Of a DNA stretch of 64,000 nucleotides, positions 35,612 to 45,600 are shown piece by piece (the first letter of the stretch is position 1; the number at the start of each line of letters is the position of its first letter). A program made the translations under genes and the position numbers. The DNA is from a virus. Location of the stretch: IMG/VR virus record IMGVR_UViG_3300022562_000051, positions 1 to 64,000 of that record, one strand, 5' to 3'. Below the pieces are notes generated by a model. It was given only the letters and a program-made list of their open reading frames with translations, did no database searches and had not been told where the DNA came from.

Positions 35612-37666
35612 ATGGCACAGAAAATTCGCATCACAGAACTCGACTTTGACTCAATCAAAGCGAACCTCAAGGAATTCCTGAGAAGCCAGCCGGAATTTAC
35701 CGACTACGACTTTGACGGAAGCGCGTTGTCGGTGCTGTTGGACGTTCTCGCATACAACACGCACTACATGGGCTACTACATGAACATGGTCGGCAACGAA
35801 ATGTTCATAGACACCGCGCAGCTTCGGCAGTCCGTCGTTTCCCACGCAAAGCTTCTCGGATACACGCCAAGAAGCCGCGTAGCCAGCCAAGCCATTATTG
35901 ACGTAAAGTTCGCGGAAGTGGTCGGCGGCGCAAACTCTTCCATGACGCTGCCGAAGTTCACGAAGTTTACGAGCGCACCGAAGGACGGCAAGAGTTACAG
36001 CTTTGTCACGATAGAGTCGCGCACGGTGGCAAAGGACGCAAACAGCGACTTTATCTTCGAATCCGTCACGATCAAGGAAGGAAACCCCGTCAGCTACGTC
36101 TTTGCCTATGTCGCGGACACGAACAGCAAGCAGATTTTCGAACTGCCAGACGAGGGCATTGATACAAGTACAATTACAGTTCAGGTGCAGAAAGGTGCGG
36201 ACAACTACTCGCTGGAAACGTTCGAACTCGCGGAAGACGCAACTTCGGTAGTCTCGGATGATCCGGTCTACTATCTGGAAGAAAACCGCAACGGGCGCTA
36301 TCAGATTTACTTTGGCGACGGCGTAATTGGCAAGGCTCTGGATGACGGCAATCTGGTGCTGGTCAGCTATGTCGTTACGAGCGGCGACGAAGCGAACGGA
36401 ATCGGCACTTTCCGCCTAAGCAGCAATCCAAAGCCGGGTTCTACGGGAGTGGTCACGGTAACGCAGGAAAGTTCATCAGGAAAGCAAGCGGAAGATATCG
36501 AATCCATTCGCTTTACCGCGCCGAAGTCCTTCATTGCCCAAAACCGCGCTGTGACGAAGAACGACTACGAAGCACTCATTAATAAGAATTATCCGTACTT
36601 CGACTCGGTTTCGGTGTGGGGCGGCGAAGAGAACGACCCGCCAGTATACGGCAAGATTTTCTTCTCTTGCAAGCCGCGTGGAAACTACGAGGTCACGCAG
36701 ACGGAAATTCAGTACATGAAGGACAACGTATTGAAGCCGATTTCCGTCCTGACCGTAACGCCCGAGTATGTCGCGCCGGATTACAACTACATGAACTTTG
36801 TGATTGACGTAGTGTACGATCCGCGCCAGACCACGAAGACCGCAGGCGCAATCAACACGGCTGTTCGGGCAGCGGTGGAAGGTTTCGCTAATACGTATTT
36901 GAACACCTTTAATAACACCTTCCGCATGTCCAAGCTGGTTCGCGCAGTAGACGAGGCTGATCCGAGCATTCAGAATAACAGTATTCGCGTCCTGATAGAG
37001 AAGCGTTTCCGTCCGTTGCTGAATCAAGCGAAAAGTTACAGAATTGACTTTTACGTGCCGCTGCGGAAAGGAACCGCGCTGGACCGGCTTTATTCGTCGC
37101 CGTCTTTCGGCATCATTGACGAGTATGGCGTAGAGCGAACCGCGTTCATCGAAGAAGTCCCGCAGTCCTTTACCGGCATTGACGAAATCACCGTTCTAGC
37201 GACGGGCGACCAGTATACGGACATTCCGAAGGTCACTATCGAAGGCGACGGAGAAGGCGCGGCTGCAAGTGCGGTCATTATCAACGGCAAGCTCAAGTCC
37301 GTCGTTGTGACTAATTCAGGTTCGGGTTATTCCGCAGCCGTCGTTCGCGTAGAAGGTGGCGGTGGAAGCGGCGCGGAACTTCGGGCTGTTCTACAGGGCA
37401 AGAAGGGAACGCTGCGCACGTTCTACTATGACGTAAACAACATCAAGCGCGTGATCAATAACAACGTGGGAACGATCTACTATGATGACGGCTATATCGT
37501 CCTCGACTCGTTTGCGCCGACTTTCGTGAATGATCCGTTTGGCACGATGACCTTTAAAGCCTCACCAAACACCAACGTTTTCTCGACAACCCGCAACGCA
37601 ATTTTGACGCTGGACGATACCGATCCAGCCGCAATTGATATTAGAGTCGGCGTAGTACAGAGTTAA
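35612..37666 (+). CDS. 6: Baseplate wedge subunit gp6
   Basis: A 684-aa protein (T4 gp6 is 660). The N-terminus is diagnostic: ITELDFDSIKANLKEFLRSQ, then FTDYDFDGSALSVLLDVLAYNTHY and NEMFIDTAQLRQSVVSHAKLLGYTPRS. A gpJ-like domain (VTKNDYEALINKNYP, VSVWGGEENDPPVYG) follows, and then a C-terminal beta-rich extension with Gly repeats (GSGYSAAVVRVEGGGGSG). Gp6 dimers make the continuous ring of the baseplate and carry the gp25-gp7 bundle. The ATG directly follows the gp25 stop. Confidence 0.94.
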   Translation: MAQKIRITELDFDSIKANLKEFLRSQPEFTDYDFDGSALSVLLDVLAYNTHYMGYYMNMVGNEMFIDTAQLRQSVVSHAKLLGYTPRSRVASQAIIDVKFAEVVGGANSSMTLPKFTKFTSAPKDGKSYSFVTIESRTVAKDANSDFIFESVTIKEGNPVSYVFAYVADTNSKQIFELPDEGIDTSTITVQVQKGADNYSLETFELAEDATSVVSDDPVYYLEENRNGRYQIYFGDGVIGKALDDGNLVLVSYVVTSGDEANGIGTFRLSSNPKPGSTGVVTVTQESSSGKQAEDIESIRFTAPKSFIAQNRAVTKNDYEALINKNYPYFDSVSVWGGEENDPPVYGKIFFSCKPRGNYEVTQTEIQYMKDNVLKPISVLTVTPEYVAPDYNYMNFVIDVVYDPRQTTKTAGAINTAVRAAVEGFANTYLNTFNNTFRMSKLVRAVDEADPSIQNNSIRVLIEKRFRPLLNQAKSYRIDFYVPLRKGTALDRLYSSPSFGIIDEYGVERTAFIEEVPQSFTGIDEITVLATGDQYTDIPKVTIEGDGEGAAASAVIINGKLKSVVVTNSGSGYSAAVVRVEGGGGSGAELRAVLQGKKGTLRTFYYDVNNIKRVINNNVGTIYYDDGYIVLDSFAPTFVNDPFGTMTFKASPNTNVFSTTRNAILTLDDTDPAAIDIRVGVVQS

Positions 37667-37671
37667 GCATC

Positions 37672-40600
37672 ATGGCAGCAGCAGAAAAAACCGTAAGTGC
37701 GCTAATTGGTCGCCAGCTACCGGACTTTGTTCGGGCTGACAATCCGCAGTTTCAAGCGTTCCTGCAAGCCTACTATCGCTGGCTGGAAGACGAAACCAAG
37801 GGCAATACGGTCTATCACATCATGCGTTCCGGCGAGTATCGGGACATTGACAACACACTCGACCCGTTCATTCGCCTATTCAAGCAGGAACTCCTGCCGT
37901 ACTTTCCTGAGAAGTCCGAGCTAGACCTCGTAAAAATCCTTAAGGGAGCGCGAGAGTTTTACGTTAAGAAGGGTTCGATTGAGTCCGTTCAGTGGCTTTT
38001 CCGCGTTCTCTTTGGCGAAGACGTAGAGATTTACTATCCAAAACAGCAAGTCCTGATCGCGTCGGATGGTAAGTGGAAGCTGCCTCAAGCCTTCCAGCTA
38101 ACTCTAAGCGTGGAAAACGCCAGCATAGACGTAAACCTTCTGGAAAAGCACAAAGCCACAGGGTCTATTTCGAAAGCCACCTGTATCATCGAATCCGCGA
38201 ACAAGACGGTAGACCCAAGTCGCGGATCGTTGCTTAAGAAGGTGCTGGAAATCACGCCCAACAATGCGGTAGACATTCTGAGCGATTACACCGTTTATCA
38301 GGGTGGTAATATCGCGCCGACGTTTTCCGCTACGGTAGACACGTACTATACCGGCAATACGACTCTGGTTATCACTAATACGTCGGGCAGCTACGATCCA
38401 ACCGGCACTCTCTATATCATTGATCCAGCTACCGAAGAAATCATCATTACCGCTACGTTGCTGAACACCTTTACCTTGCACGGCGCGGAATTGTTGGAAA
38501 TGTACGTATCGAATGTCGAAAAGGAATTCACGAACGGCGAATACTTAGAGATACCGTATGTGGACGAGAACGGCGTAGAGCAGCTTTTCCGTGAGCGCAT
38601 CATCGGTTCGATCAGTGGCGTCATCATGGATTCGGACATTCGCACTGATCCAGACGGCAGAAGGCGCGGTAGAACGTACAAGGTCGGTGATCCGATTGTG
38701 TTCTATGGCGGTTTGGCTGACTCCGTGGAAGCCAATGACGCGGTTGCAATCGTCGGAAACGTCACCGTGGGTTCGATTGAGGGCTTGACCGTCAGATTCC
38801 CCGGCTATGGCTATCGCACATACTGGAACACGGAAGCCATTGTTTATCGCAGCGAGGATGATGATCCAAACGCTAATTTGTCTACGGACATTCGCGTGGC
38901 TGGTATTACGACTCTGGTCGGCGCAAACTCACAGGAATCGTATCTGGAAACGATTTCCGTGGACAAGATGCCGATTGAGTACATGAATACGACGGTCATT
39001 GGCGACGGCAGCACATTCTATCCGCTCTTTTCCAATACAAACAAGAACATCGTGCTGACTCTGAGCCAGACGCCAGCCGACGATCCGTGGATTCCCGGCG
39101 AGTACGTATACGCTAATTCGAACGGCAGCTTCGAAACAGCCAACTTTACCGCACAGATTCTTTCCGCTAACACCGGTTGGGCAGGCGGTCCAACTAACGT
39201 CATTCTCTATAACGTCAATAGCACCGTTGCGCTGGATACAACCGGCTTTTTGGTCGGGCAAACACTGACCACAACGCAATCTCTAACCAATTTTGACGTT
39301 GACGCACTGATTGACCTTGATCCGCCGAATCTGCAATACTACCTAGACGCTAATCTGAACACGCAAATCGTTCAAGCACTCACTTATGAGAACATTGATA
39401 CGGGCGGAATTGCGCTTTATAACGTCATCAACGGTGGTTATGGCTTTGCAGGAGAGCCATCTGTGGACACGCAAAGCTACTTTGACACGCTTTTGAGTGC
39501 AAATTATGACTATGCGAACACGGCTGAGTATCCAGATAAGGTTAATACACGCCAAAGTTTGGGTGTTTTTGGGCATATTGCGCACATTTACATTGATAAT
39601 GGCGGCGATGGCTACGCAAACGGCGAAACTGTGTCGGTTTCGGGGCGTGGATACGGCTTTAACGGTGTCGTAACAGTCGGCGCGAGCGGAGAAATCACTT
39701 CCGTAGACATTTTGGACCGTGGTGCAGGCTATTTTGGTGGAATTACGCATCGAACAGTGACCGTAAACACCGTTTCGGGCGCAAATGCCATTCTAACAGC
39801 CTACGGATTCGGTGAAGGTGTCGAAGTGGCAGTGGAAACGGGTGCAATTGGACGTATTCGTGACGTTCGAATGATCAGTCGCGGCTTCGATTACATTGAT
39901 GAGCCGCTGGTTTCCTTCAAGGTTGTGGACATGATCATTGATGGAGTGGACGATAATGAGACTTTGAGCGAGGGCGAGCGCGTCTATCAGGGCGCAACGC
40001 TGGAAACGGCTCTGTTCCAAGGCATTGTCAAGTCCTACAATCGCTCCACCAAGCGTCTGCGTCTGTTCAACTACTCCGGTAACACCAGCTACACTACCAG
40101 TCTGGTCTTTACTTCTCAGGGTGGCGTTCAGTTCACGGTCAATACGAGCGCAAACGTGCCTGCACCGGCTGAATATCCCGCAGCACTTCGCGCAACCGGA
40201 CTGACGAATCCTTACTTCTACGGCAACGGTAAGGCTAAGGGATACGCAGAGTTCTATCAGGGACTCATCAAGTTCCCCGGCTTCTATCTGAATACGGACG
40301 GTTTCCCATCATCCGACAAGAGATTGCAGGATGGTCGCGTTTATCAGAATTACAGTTACGTCATTGAGTCGGAGAAGAGCCTGTCTGAGTACGAGAACAC
40401 CATGAAGGATATCATTCATCCAATTGGTACGCTCATGCTGTCTCGCACCATCACACGCTCGCAGCTACAGGAAGGCATCAGTGGAAATTCCGTAATTTAC
40501 GTAAATGCTGAGAATCCTGTCAGCAGTCAGATCACCATTGCGAACTCTTGGAGCAACGTGGTTACGGGTTCTTCCACCACATGGTCTTCGAACGCGAACG

Positions 40601-40989
40601 TGGGCGACATGCTCTATCTGGTGGACAACTATCCCGGTCATACGTGGCGTGATCAGGTCAAGATCATTACTGCGGTCAACTCGGATACGGAACTGGAAGT
40701 CGAGAGTAATTTCACCTATATCGGCTATGGAAAGCTGTCTTCCGAGGAAAGCAACGATACGGTATTGATCGTGGGGCATGACAAGAGCCTTTCCAGCTTT
40801 GTCAATGTTGGTGATGAAATTAGATTTAATGCCAATAGCTATGTCGAAACCTGTCAGGTTTTGAGCATGGGCGCGAATACACTGACCCTAAATACGACTA
40901 TCGGTAATACTGTCAGTAATGTGGTGTACATTGTTGCACCAGATTACAGCAGTCTTCCTTACGATTATGAAATCATCACGGTAGAATAA
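37672..40989 (+). CDS. 7: Baseplate wedge protein, gp7-like
   Basis: An 1105-aa protein (T4 gp7 is 1032). The N-terminal domain reads LPDFVRADNPQFQAFLQAYYRWLED and FPEKSELDLVKILKGAREFY, a conserved start in many T4-like phages. The body consists of beta modules, including Gly-rich half-repeats (GYGFAGEPSV, GGDGYANGETVSVSGRGYGF) reminiscent of beta-helix or YadA-like folds. The order gp25-gp6-gp7-gp8 is that of T4, which supports the assignment beyond the sequence. It would link gp6 to the outer fibre network. Confidence 0.82.
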   Translation: MAAAEKTVSALIGRQLPDFVRADNPQFQAFLQAYYRWLEDETKGNTVYHIMRSGEYRDIDNTLDPFIRLFKQELLPYFPEKSELDLVKILKGAREFYVKKGSIESVQWLFRVLFGEDVEIYYPKQQVLIASDGKWKLPQAFQLTLSVENASIDVNLLEKHKATGSISKATCIIESANKTVDPSRGSLLKKVLEITPNNAVDILSDYTVYQGGNIAPTFSATVDTYYTGNTTLVITNTSGSYDPTGTLYIIDPATEEIIITATLLNTFTLHGAELLEMYVSNVEKEFTNGEYLEIPYVDENGVEQLFRERIIGSISGVIMDSDIRTDPDGRRRGRTYKVGDPIVFYGGLADSVEANDAVAIVGNVTVGSIEGLTVRFPGYGYRTYWNTEAIVYRSEDDDPNANLSTDIRVAGITTLVGANSQESYLETISVDKMPIEYMNTTVIGDGSTFYPLFSNTNKNIVLTLSQTPADDPWIPGEYVYANSNGSFETANFTAQILSANTGWAGGPTNVILYNVNSTVALDTTGFLVGQTLTTTQSLTNFDVDALIDLDPPNLQYYLDANLNTQIVQALTYENIDTGGIALYNVINGGYGFAGEPSVDTQSYFDTLLSANYDYANTAEYPDKVNTRQSLGVFGHIAHIYIDNGGDGYANGETVSVSGRGYGFNGVVTVGASGEITSVDILDRGAGYFGGITHRTVTVNTVSGANAILTAYGFGEGVEVAVETGAIGRIRDVRMISRGFDYIDEPLVSFKVVDMIIDGVDDNETLSEGERVYQGATLETALFQGIVKSYNRSTKRLRLFNYSGNTSYTTSLVFTSQGGVQFTVNTSANVPAPAEYPAALRATGLTNPYFYGNGKAKGYAEFYQGLIKFPGFYLNTDGFPSSDKRLQDGRVYQNYSYVIESEKSLSEYENTMKDIIHPIGTLMLSRTITRSQLQEGISGNSVIYVNAENPVSSQITIANSWSNVVTGSSTTWSSNANVGDMLYLVDNYPGHTWRDQVKIITAVNSDTELEVESNFTYIGYGKLSSEESNDTVLIVGHDKSLSSFVNVGDEIRFNANSYVETCQVLSMGANTLTLNTTIGNTVSNVVYIVAPDYSSLPYDYEIITVE

Positions 40990-40990
40990 C

Positions 40991-42595
40991 ATGCATGATA
41001 AAATCAATATCACTCCACTGCTAAAATTTGAGATAGTGGAAAACATCAAGAGCAACATCTTTACGACGGCTGCTAATACCTATATGGGTATTGGTCGTCC
41101 GATTCGTTGGGGTGATGCCGTTGATCCAGAAGAAGTTGATGAGATTGAGGGTATCATATTTTCTACCAATTATGCAAATCAGGTCTGGCGTGACATGGTA
41201 GCCATGAAGAAGGTTGAGTCTGCGTCAATGTATCTGGTCGTTCCGCGCAGGGATTGGATTTCTGGCATTCATTACGATCCATATTCGGACAATCAAGCAC
41301 TATTTTCACACGAAGCGCATCTTTCCATCGGAACCGTGGATGCTACCGGAAATATCGTTTATTCGAACACAGCAGTCTTTACCGGAAACCTCGCAACCGG
41401 AAATGTAATTCAGATTGGGCATGAGTCTAAGGAAGTTGTTGGTTTCATTAACGCAACGGCAGTGGTGATCAATACCAACGTTTCCACTGCCTACACCAAT
41501 ACAGCCGCAATTCGTATTTCGAACACCTATCCGCAATTCGCGAATAACTTCTATGTGCGTAATAGCAAGGATCAGGTCTTCAAGTGCCTGTTCAACAACT
41601 ATGAAGCGAATTCCACAGTTGAGCCGACAATTGACATTGACGGACAGTTGCCAGAAAATCCGTACATCGAAACGGGTGATGGTTACAAGTGGAAGTATCT
41701 GTACACCATTCCGTATGGCTTGAAGCAGAAGTTCTTCACCAAAAACTGGATGCCTGTCGTAGAAGATGCTTCGGTGGTTGCTGGTGCTGTTAGTGGTCGT
41801 ATTGACGTTATCAACATCGTGGATGGCGGCACTGGATACTTCCTCGACAATGGCGAATCAGGTAATTCAAATTCGCTCGCAATTCTGACCGTTGTTGGTG
41901 ATGGAACCGGCGCGACAGTTTCAGCGAGGGTTGAATCTGGTGTCATTACCGACATAAATATACTTAATGGTGGTAGCGACTATACTACGGCTGAGATTGT
42001 CATTGACGATCCTGATCAGCTAGCAAACGGAACATCAGCTAATCTTGAGGTAGCAATTTCACCGTATGGTGGACATGGCAGCAATCCGGCAAAGGAACTT
42101 GGATGCTTTTCCATTATGATATCGGTAGACCTTGAGGGAACCGAATCGGGAACGATTCCAGTAGGAACAGATGTTGATCCATTCGATTTCCGTCAGATCA
42201 TACTGGTACGTGATCCACTAACTGCGAATGGGTTGTATGCGAATGATTCGGTTTACAGAACCACCACTAAGTTGAGTTTGACGGACCCCGGTACATCAAA
42301 CTACAGTAATGACGAAACGGTGTACATTGGTGCTTCGGGTGATCCTGCATTCACAGCCGTAGTGGTTCATTGGGAGCCTAATACGAACGAACTATACGTG
42401 AATAATCTGTCTGGTAATGTGACTGTCGGCAGTACCCTGTACGGTACCGTTTCCAATGCCAGCGCGACGATTCTAGGCACAGAAGAGCCTGATGTAAGCC
42501 TGTTTGCGGGAGATATCCTATATATTGAGAATAGGCAAAAAATTGTTCGTAATGAGAACCAAACCGAGCAGATCAGGTTAATCCTATCATTCTAA
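40991..42595 (+). CDS. 8: Baseplate wedge subunit gp8
   Basis: A 534-aa protein. The start has ITPLLKFEIVENIKSNIFTTAANTYMGIGRP, followed by WGDAVDPEE, VWRDMVAMKKVESASMYLVV and WISGIHYDPYSD. NFYVRNSKDQVFKCLFNN and ETGDGYKWKYLYTIPYGLKQKF are the strongly conserved gp8 blocks. T4 gp8 is 334 aa; the extra about 200 residues are beta-rich insertions near the C-terminus. Gp8 forms dimers beside gp7. The start lies 1 nt after the gp7 stop. Confidence 0.93.
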   Translation: MHDKINITPLLKFEIVENIKSNIFTTAANTYMGIGRPIRWGDAVDPEEVDEIEGIIFSTNYANQVWRDMVAMKKVESASMYLVVPRRDWISGIHYDPYSDNQALFSHEAHLSIGTVDATGNIVYSNTAVFTGNLATGNVIQIGHESKEVVGFINATAVVINTNVSTAYTNTAAIRISNTYPQFANNFYVRNSKDQVFKCLFNNYEANSTVEPTIDIDGQLPENPYIETGDGYKWKYLYTIPYGLKQKFFTKNWMPVVEDASVVAGAVSGRIDVINIVDGGTGYFLDNGESGNSNSLAILTVVGDGTGATVSARVESGVITDINILNGGSDYTTAEIVIDDPDQLANGTSANLEVAISPYGGHGSNPAKELGCFSIMISVDLEGTESGTIPVGTDVDPFDFRQIILVRDPLTANGLYANDSVYRTTTKLSLTDPGTSNYSNDETVYIGASGDPAFTAVVVHWEPNTNELYVNNLSGNVTVGSTLYGTVSNASATILGTEEPDVSLFAGDILYIENRQKIVRNENQTEQIRLILSF

Positions 42596-42606
42596 GAGAG
42601 TAAGCA

Positions 42607-45600
42607 ATGGAATTCAATGTAGACCCCTATAATGACGATTTTGAGTTAAACGCGAAAGATAATAACTATCTGCGTATTCTGTTCAAGCCGGGATATGCGG
42701 TTCAGGCGCGTGAACTGACTCAGATTCAGTCCATTCTACAGAACCAGATCAAGTCGTTTGGCGACCACATCTTTGCTGACGGTTCTCCTGTGGTTGGTGG
42801 CAACCTTGCGTTGGACAACAACGTGGTTTACATCAAGCTGGAAGAAACCTATGACACCGAAGACGTTGAAGTAGACGATTTTGTTGGTAAGGTTATTCTG
42901 CGTGACTCCGATTCTGTGGTTCAGGCTAAGGTTCTCGCATCGTATTTCCCATCGGGTGGCGTTCCAACCCTGATGATCAAGTATCTCTCCGGTGTTGCAT
43001 TTAGCGACGGTGACGTATTCCGCATTGCCGGAACCACCACAAGAGCAAGGTTGCAGGGTTCATCTGCATCTGGCTTCGGCACCATCGTTTCGATCAATGA
43101 CGGTATCTTCTACGTAGACGGATTCTTTGTCAAGATCAATCCACAGACCACTGTTGTTGATGCATATACACAGTATGCAAATGTCAAGATTGGTCTGGAA
43201 GTCAGTGACGATGTTATTGACTATGGTGTGGATTCTACGTTGCTTGATCCAGCGCAGGGCAGCTTCAACTATCAGGCTCCCGGCGCAGATCGCTATCAGT
43301 TCAATCTACAGCTTTCGACTCGACCTCTTGCAACTGCCGTTGACGAGTCCAAGTTCTTTGAGTTGATGCGCCTAGAGAACGGTGCAATCACCAAGCAAGT
43401 CAAGTATCCAATCTACTCGGAAATCGAAAAGACGCTTGCGCGTAGAACGTTTGATGAATCCGGTGACTACACCGTGGTTCCATTCCGCGCTTCGGTTTCT
43501 GACGCACCAGATTCAAACAACTACATTATCAACCTTGAGCCGGGTAAAGCCTACGTCAAGGGATTTGAGTTCGAAACCATCGGCACGTTCCGCATGGAAG
43601 TCGCAAAGCCACGCGAAGAAGGCATTGACACTCGTTCCATGGTGGACATTGATTTCGATACCTCTTATGGCAATTACCTCAAGTTCAAGAATGTCTTCGG
43701 TTCGAACGTTGCGTTCATTGCAACCAACGCGCTTGAATCTGTTGACCTACATTGCGTCACTCGCGACAAGGTAAACGTCGGTAACACAATCAGCTATCCA
43801 AACACCAAGATTGGTACTGCAAAGGTTCGCGCAATTACTCGCGCAATTCCTGAAACGACTGGTGTTGCTAATTCCGACTCCAATGGTGTGTTCAACTTCT
43901 ATTTCTCGGATATCAGCATCAAGCCAAAGGTATTCAAGGTTTCTGGTGCGGATACCAACGCTAACACCATTCTGTTCCCCGCACATGCCAGCGCATGTAC
44001 CAATGCGTATTTGAATGTGTCGGTTAGTGTTCTGCCGCTTGACCTCGTAGCCGTTGCTGGTGTTACTCAAGCAAACGTATTTGCATATTCGACTCGCGTC
44101 AACGCAAACTCTGCTGCTGCATTCTCAAGCCTGAACATCGGTGATATCGTTCGCGTGGGTGATGAGTCCCGCGAAGTAGTATATATTGATTCTTCTGGTG
44201 ATTGGCTGACCGTCAACAGCGCGTTCACATCAACTCTTGTTGGCACTCCAACCAATCCTGTTGTTGTTTACACGCAATATGACTATTCATCGAATGTTGT
44301 AAATCAGGTTCGAAAGATCGTGAATTACAGCGGTAAAGTTGGAACATTAGATCGTCCGTGGGATGAGGGTGCCAAGGCAGGAGCCAATACTGTATTCCAG
44401 TTGAACTTTGGTATTGGTGATCTTGAATCCATCATGGAAACTGATGGTGTAACGGCTAATGCTCACGCAAACATTTCCATTCAATCTGTACTGTTAGACG
44501 GACAGACTGAACTCTTTGATTCGGCTCGTAAGGGATTGCTCTTCCCATTGCCACGCAATACTGTTCAGCGTAACAGCATTCAAAATGTAGATTATAACTA
44601 CATCAAGTACGTTGAGGGACTTGTTGGGTCTACCTCTGCTGGTAATACCACCTTTGTTCACAACTTCGATGCAGATGAGTCCATTCCTTGGTCTGGTACC
44701 AACAGCAACCTTGAAGATAATCTCATTATTGTTGTAGCTGCTAATACCGGTTCCGGTCCTGCCAATGGTACAATTTATCCAATCACCGTCAACGAGGGTG
44801 TGTCTATCGTCGGTGGTCTTGGTGGCTCACTAACATTCAATACAGCATCAACCATTACCAAGACGGACATTTATGTGATGACCAAGGTGAATGATGCAGA
44901 GGATAGCCGCAGAACCAAGACGTTCCGCAGTAACACCAACCTGTCTGTTTCACCTTATAATTATCCAGCAAACACGGCAGTAAATATTGATCATACCGTG
45001 ACCATTGATTCGGTAAATCGTGTTGAAATGAACGTTGAACATGGTCTAATCTACGTGGTTGATCCAAATGTGACCGCAATTTATCCCGGTGATAGCATCA
45101 ATCTGTATGTTCCTGATGTAGTCAAAATTCGTAAGGTTCTGGCTGGAACCTACGCTGATAATCCAGATTCTACGAATTATCAGGATATCACTGATAACTT
45201 CGTTGTTGACTATGGACAGTCTGATGAGCTATACGATCACTGCAAGCTCATTCTCAAGCAGGGGTATCCATCACCTAATGCAAAGATGCTTGTCCACGTT
45301 GACTTCTTTGAGCATGATGGCGTTGGAACAAGCTACTTCTCTGTTGAGTCATATGAAGCGGATGTATATGAAGATGGTAACATTCCGGTATACTACTCAA
45401 ATGATGGCTACGTATACTTCCTGCGCGACTGTCTGGACTTCCGTCCAGTACGCCAGATTGGTAGCCCAACTGCACTGGATATTCCAAGAATTCCCGCGCC
45501 AGATTCGTCTTGCGAGTTAAGTTTCAGCTACTATCTACCTCGTATTGACAAACTGGTACTGTCGAAGAACAAGGAATTCCGTATTCTTAAGGGTGTCTCG

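Noticed and set aside
36476-37027. Minus-strand ORF of 183 codons over gp6
   Set aside because: It is a shadow of the conserved gp6 coding sequence.
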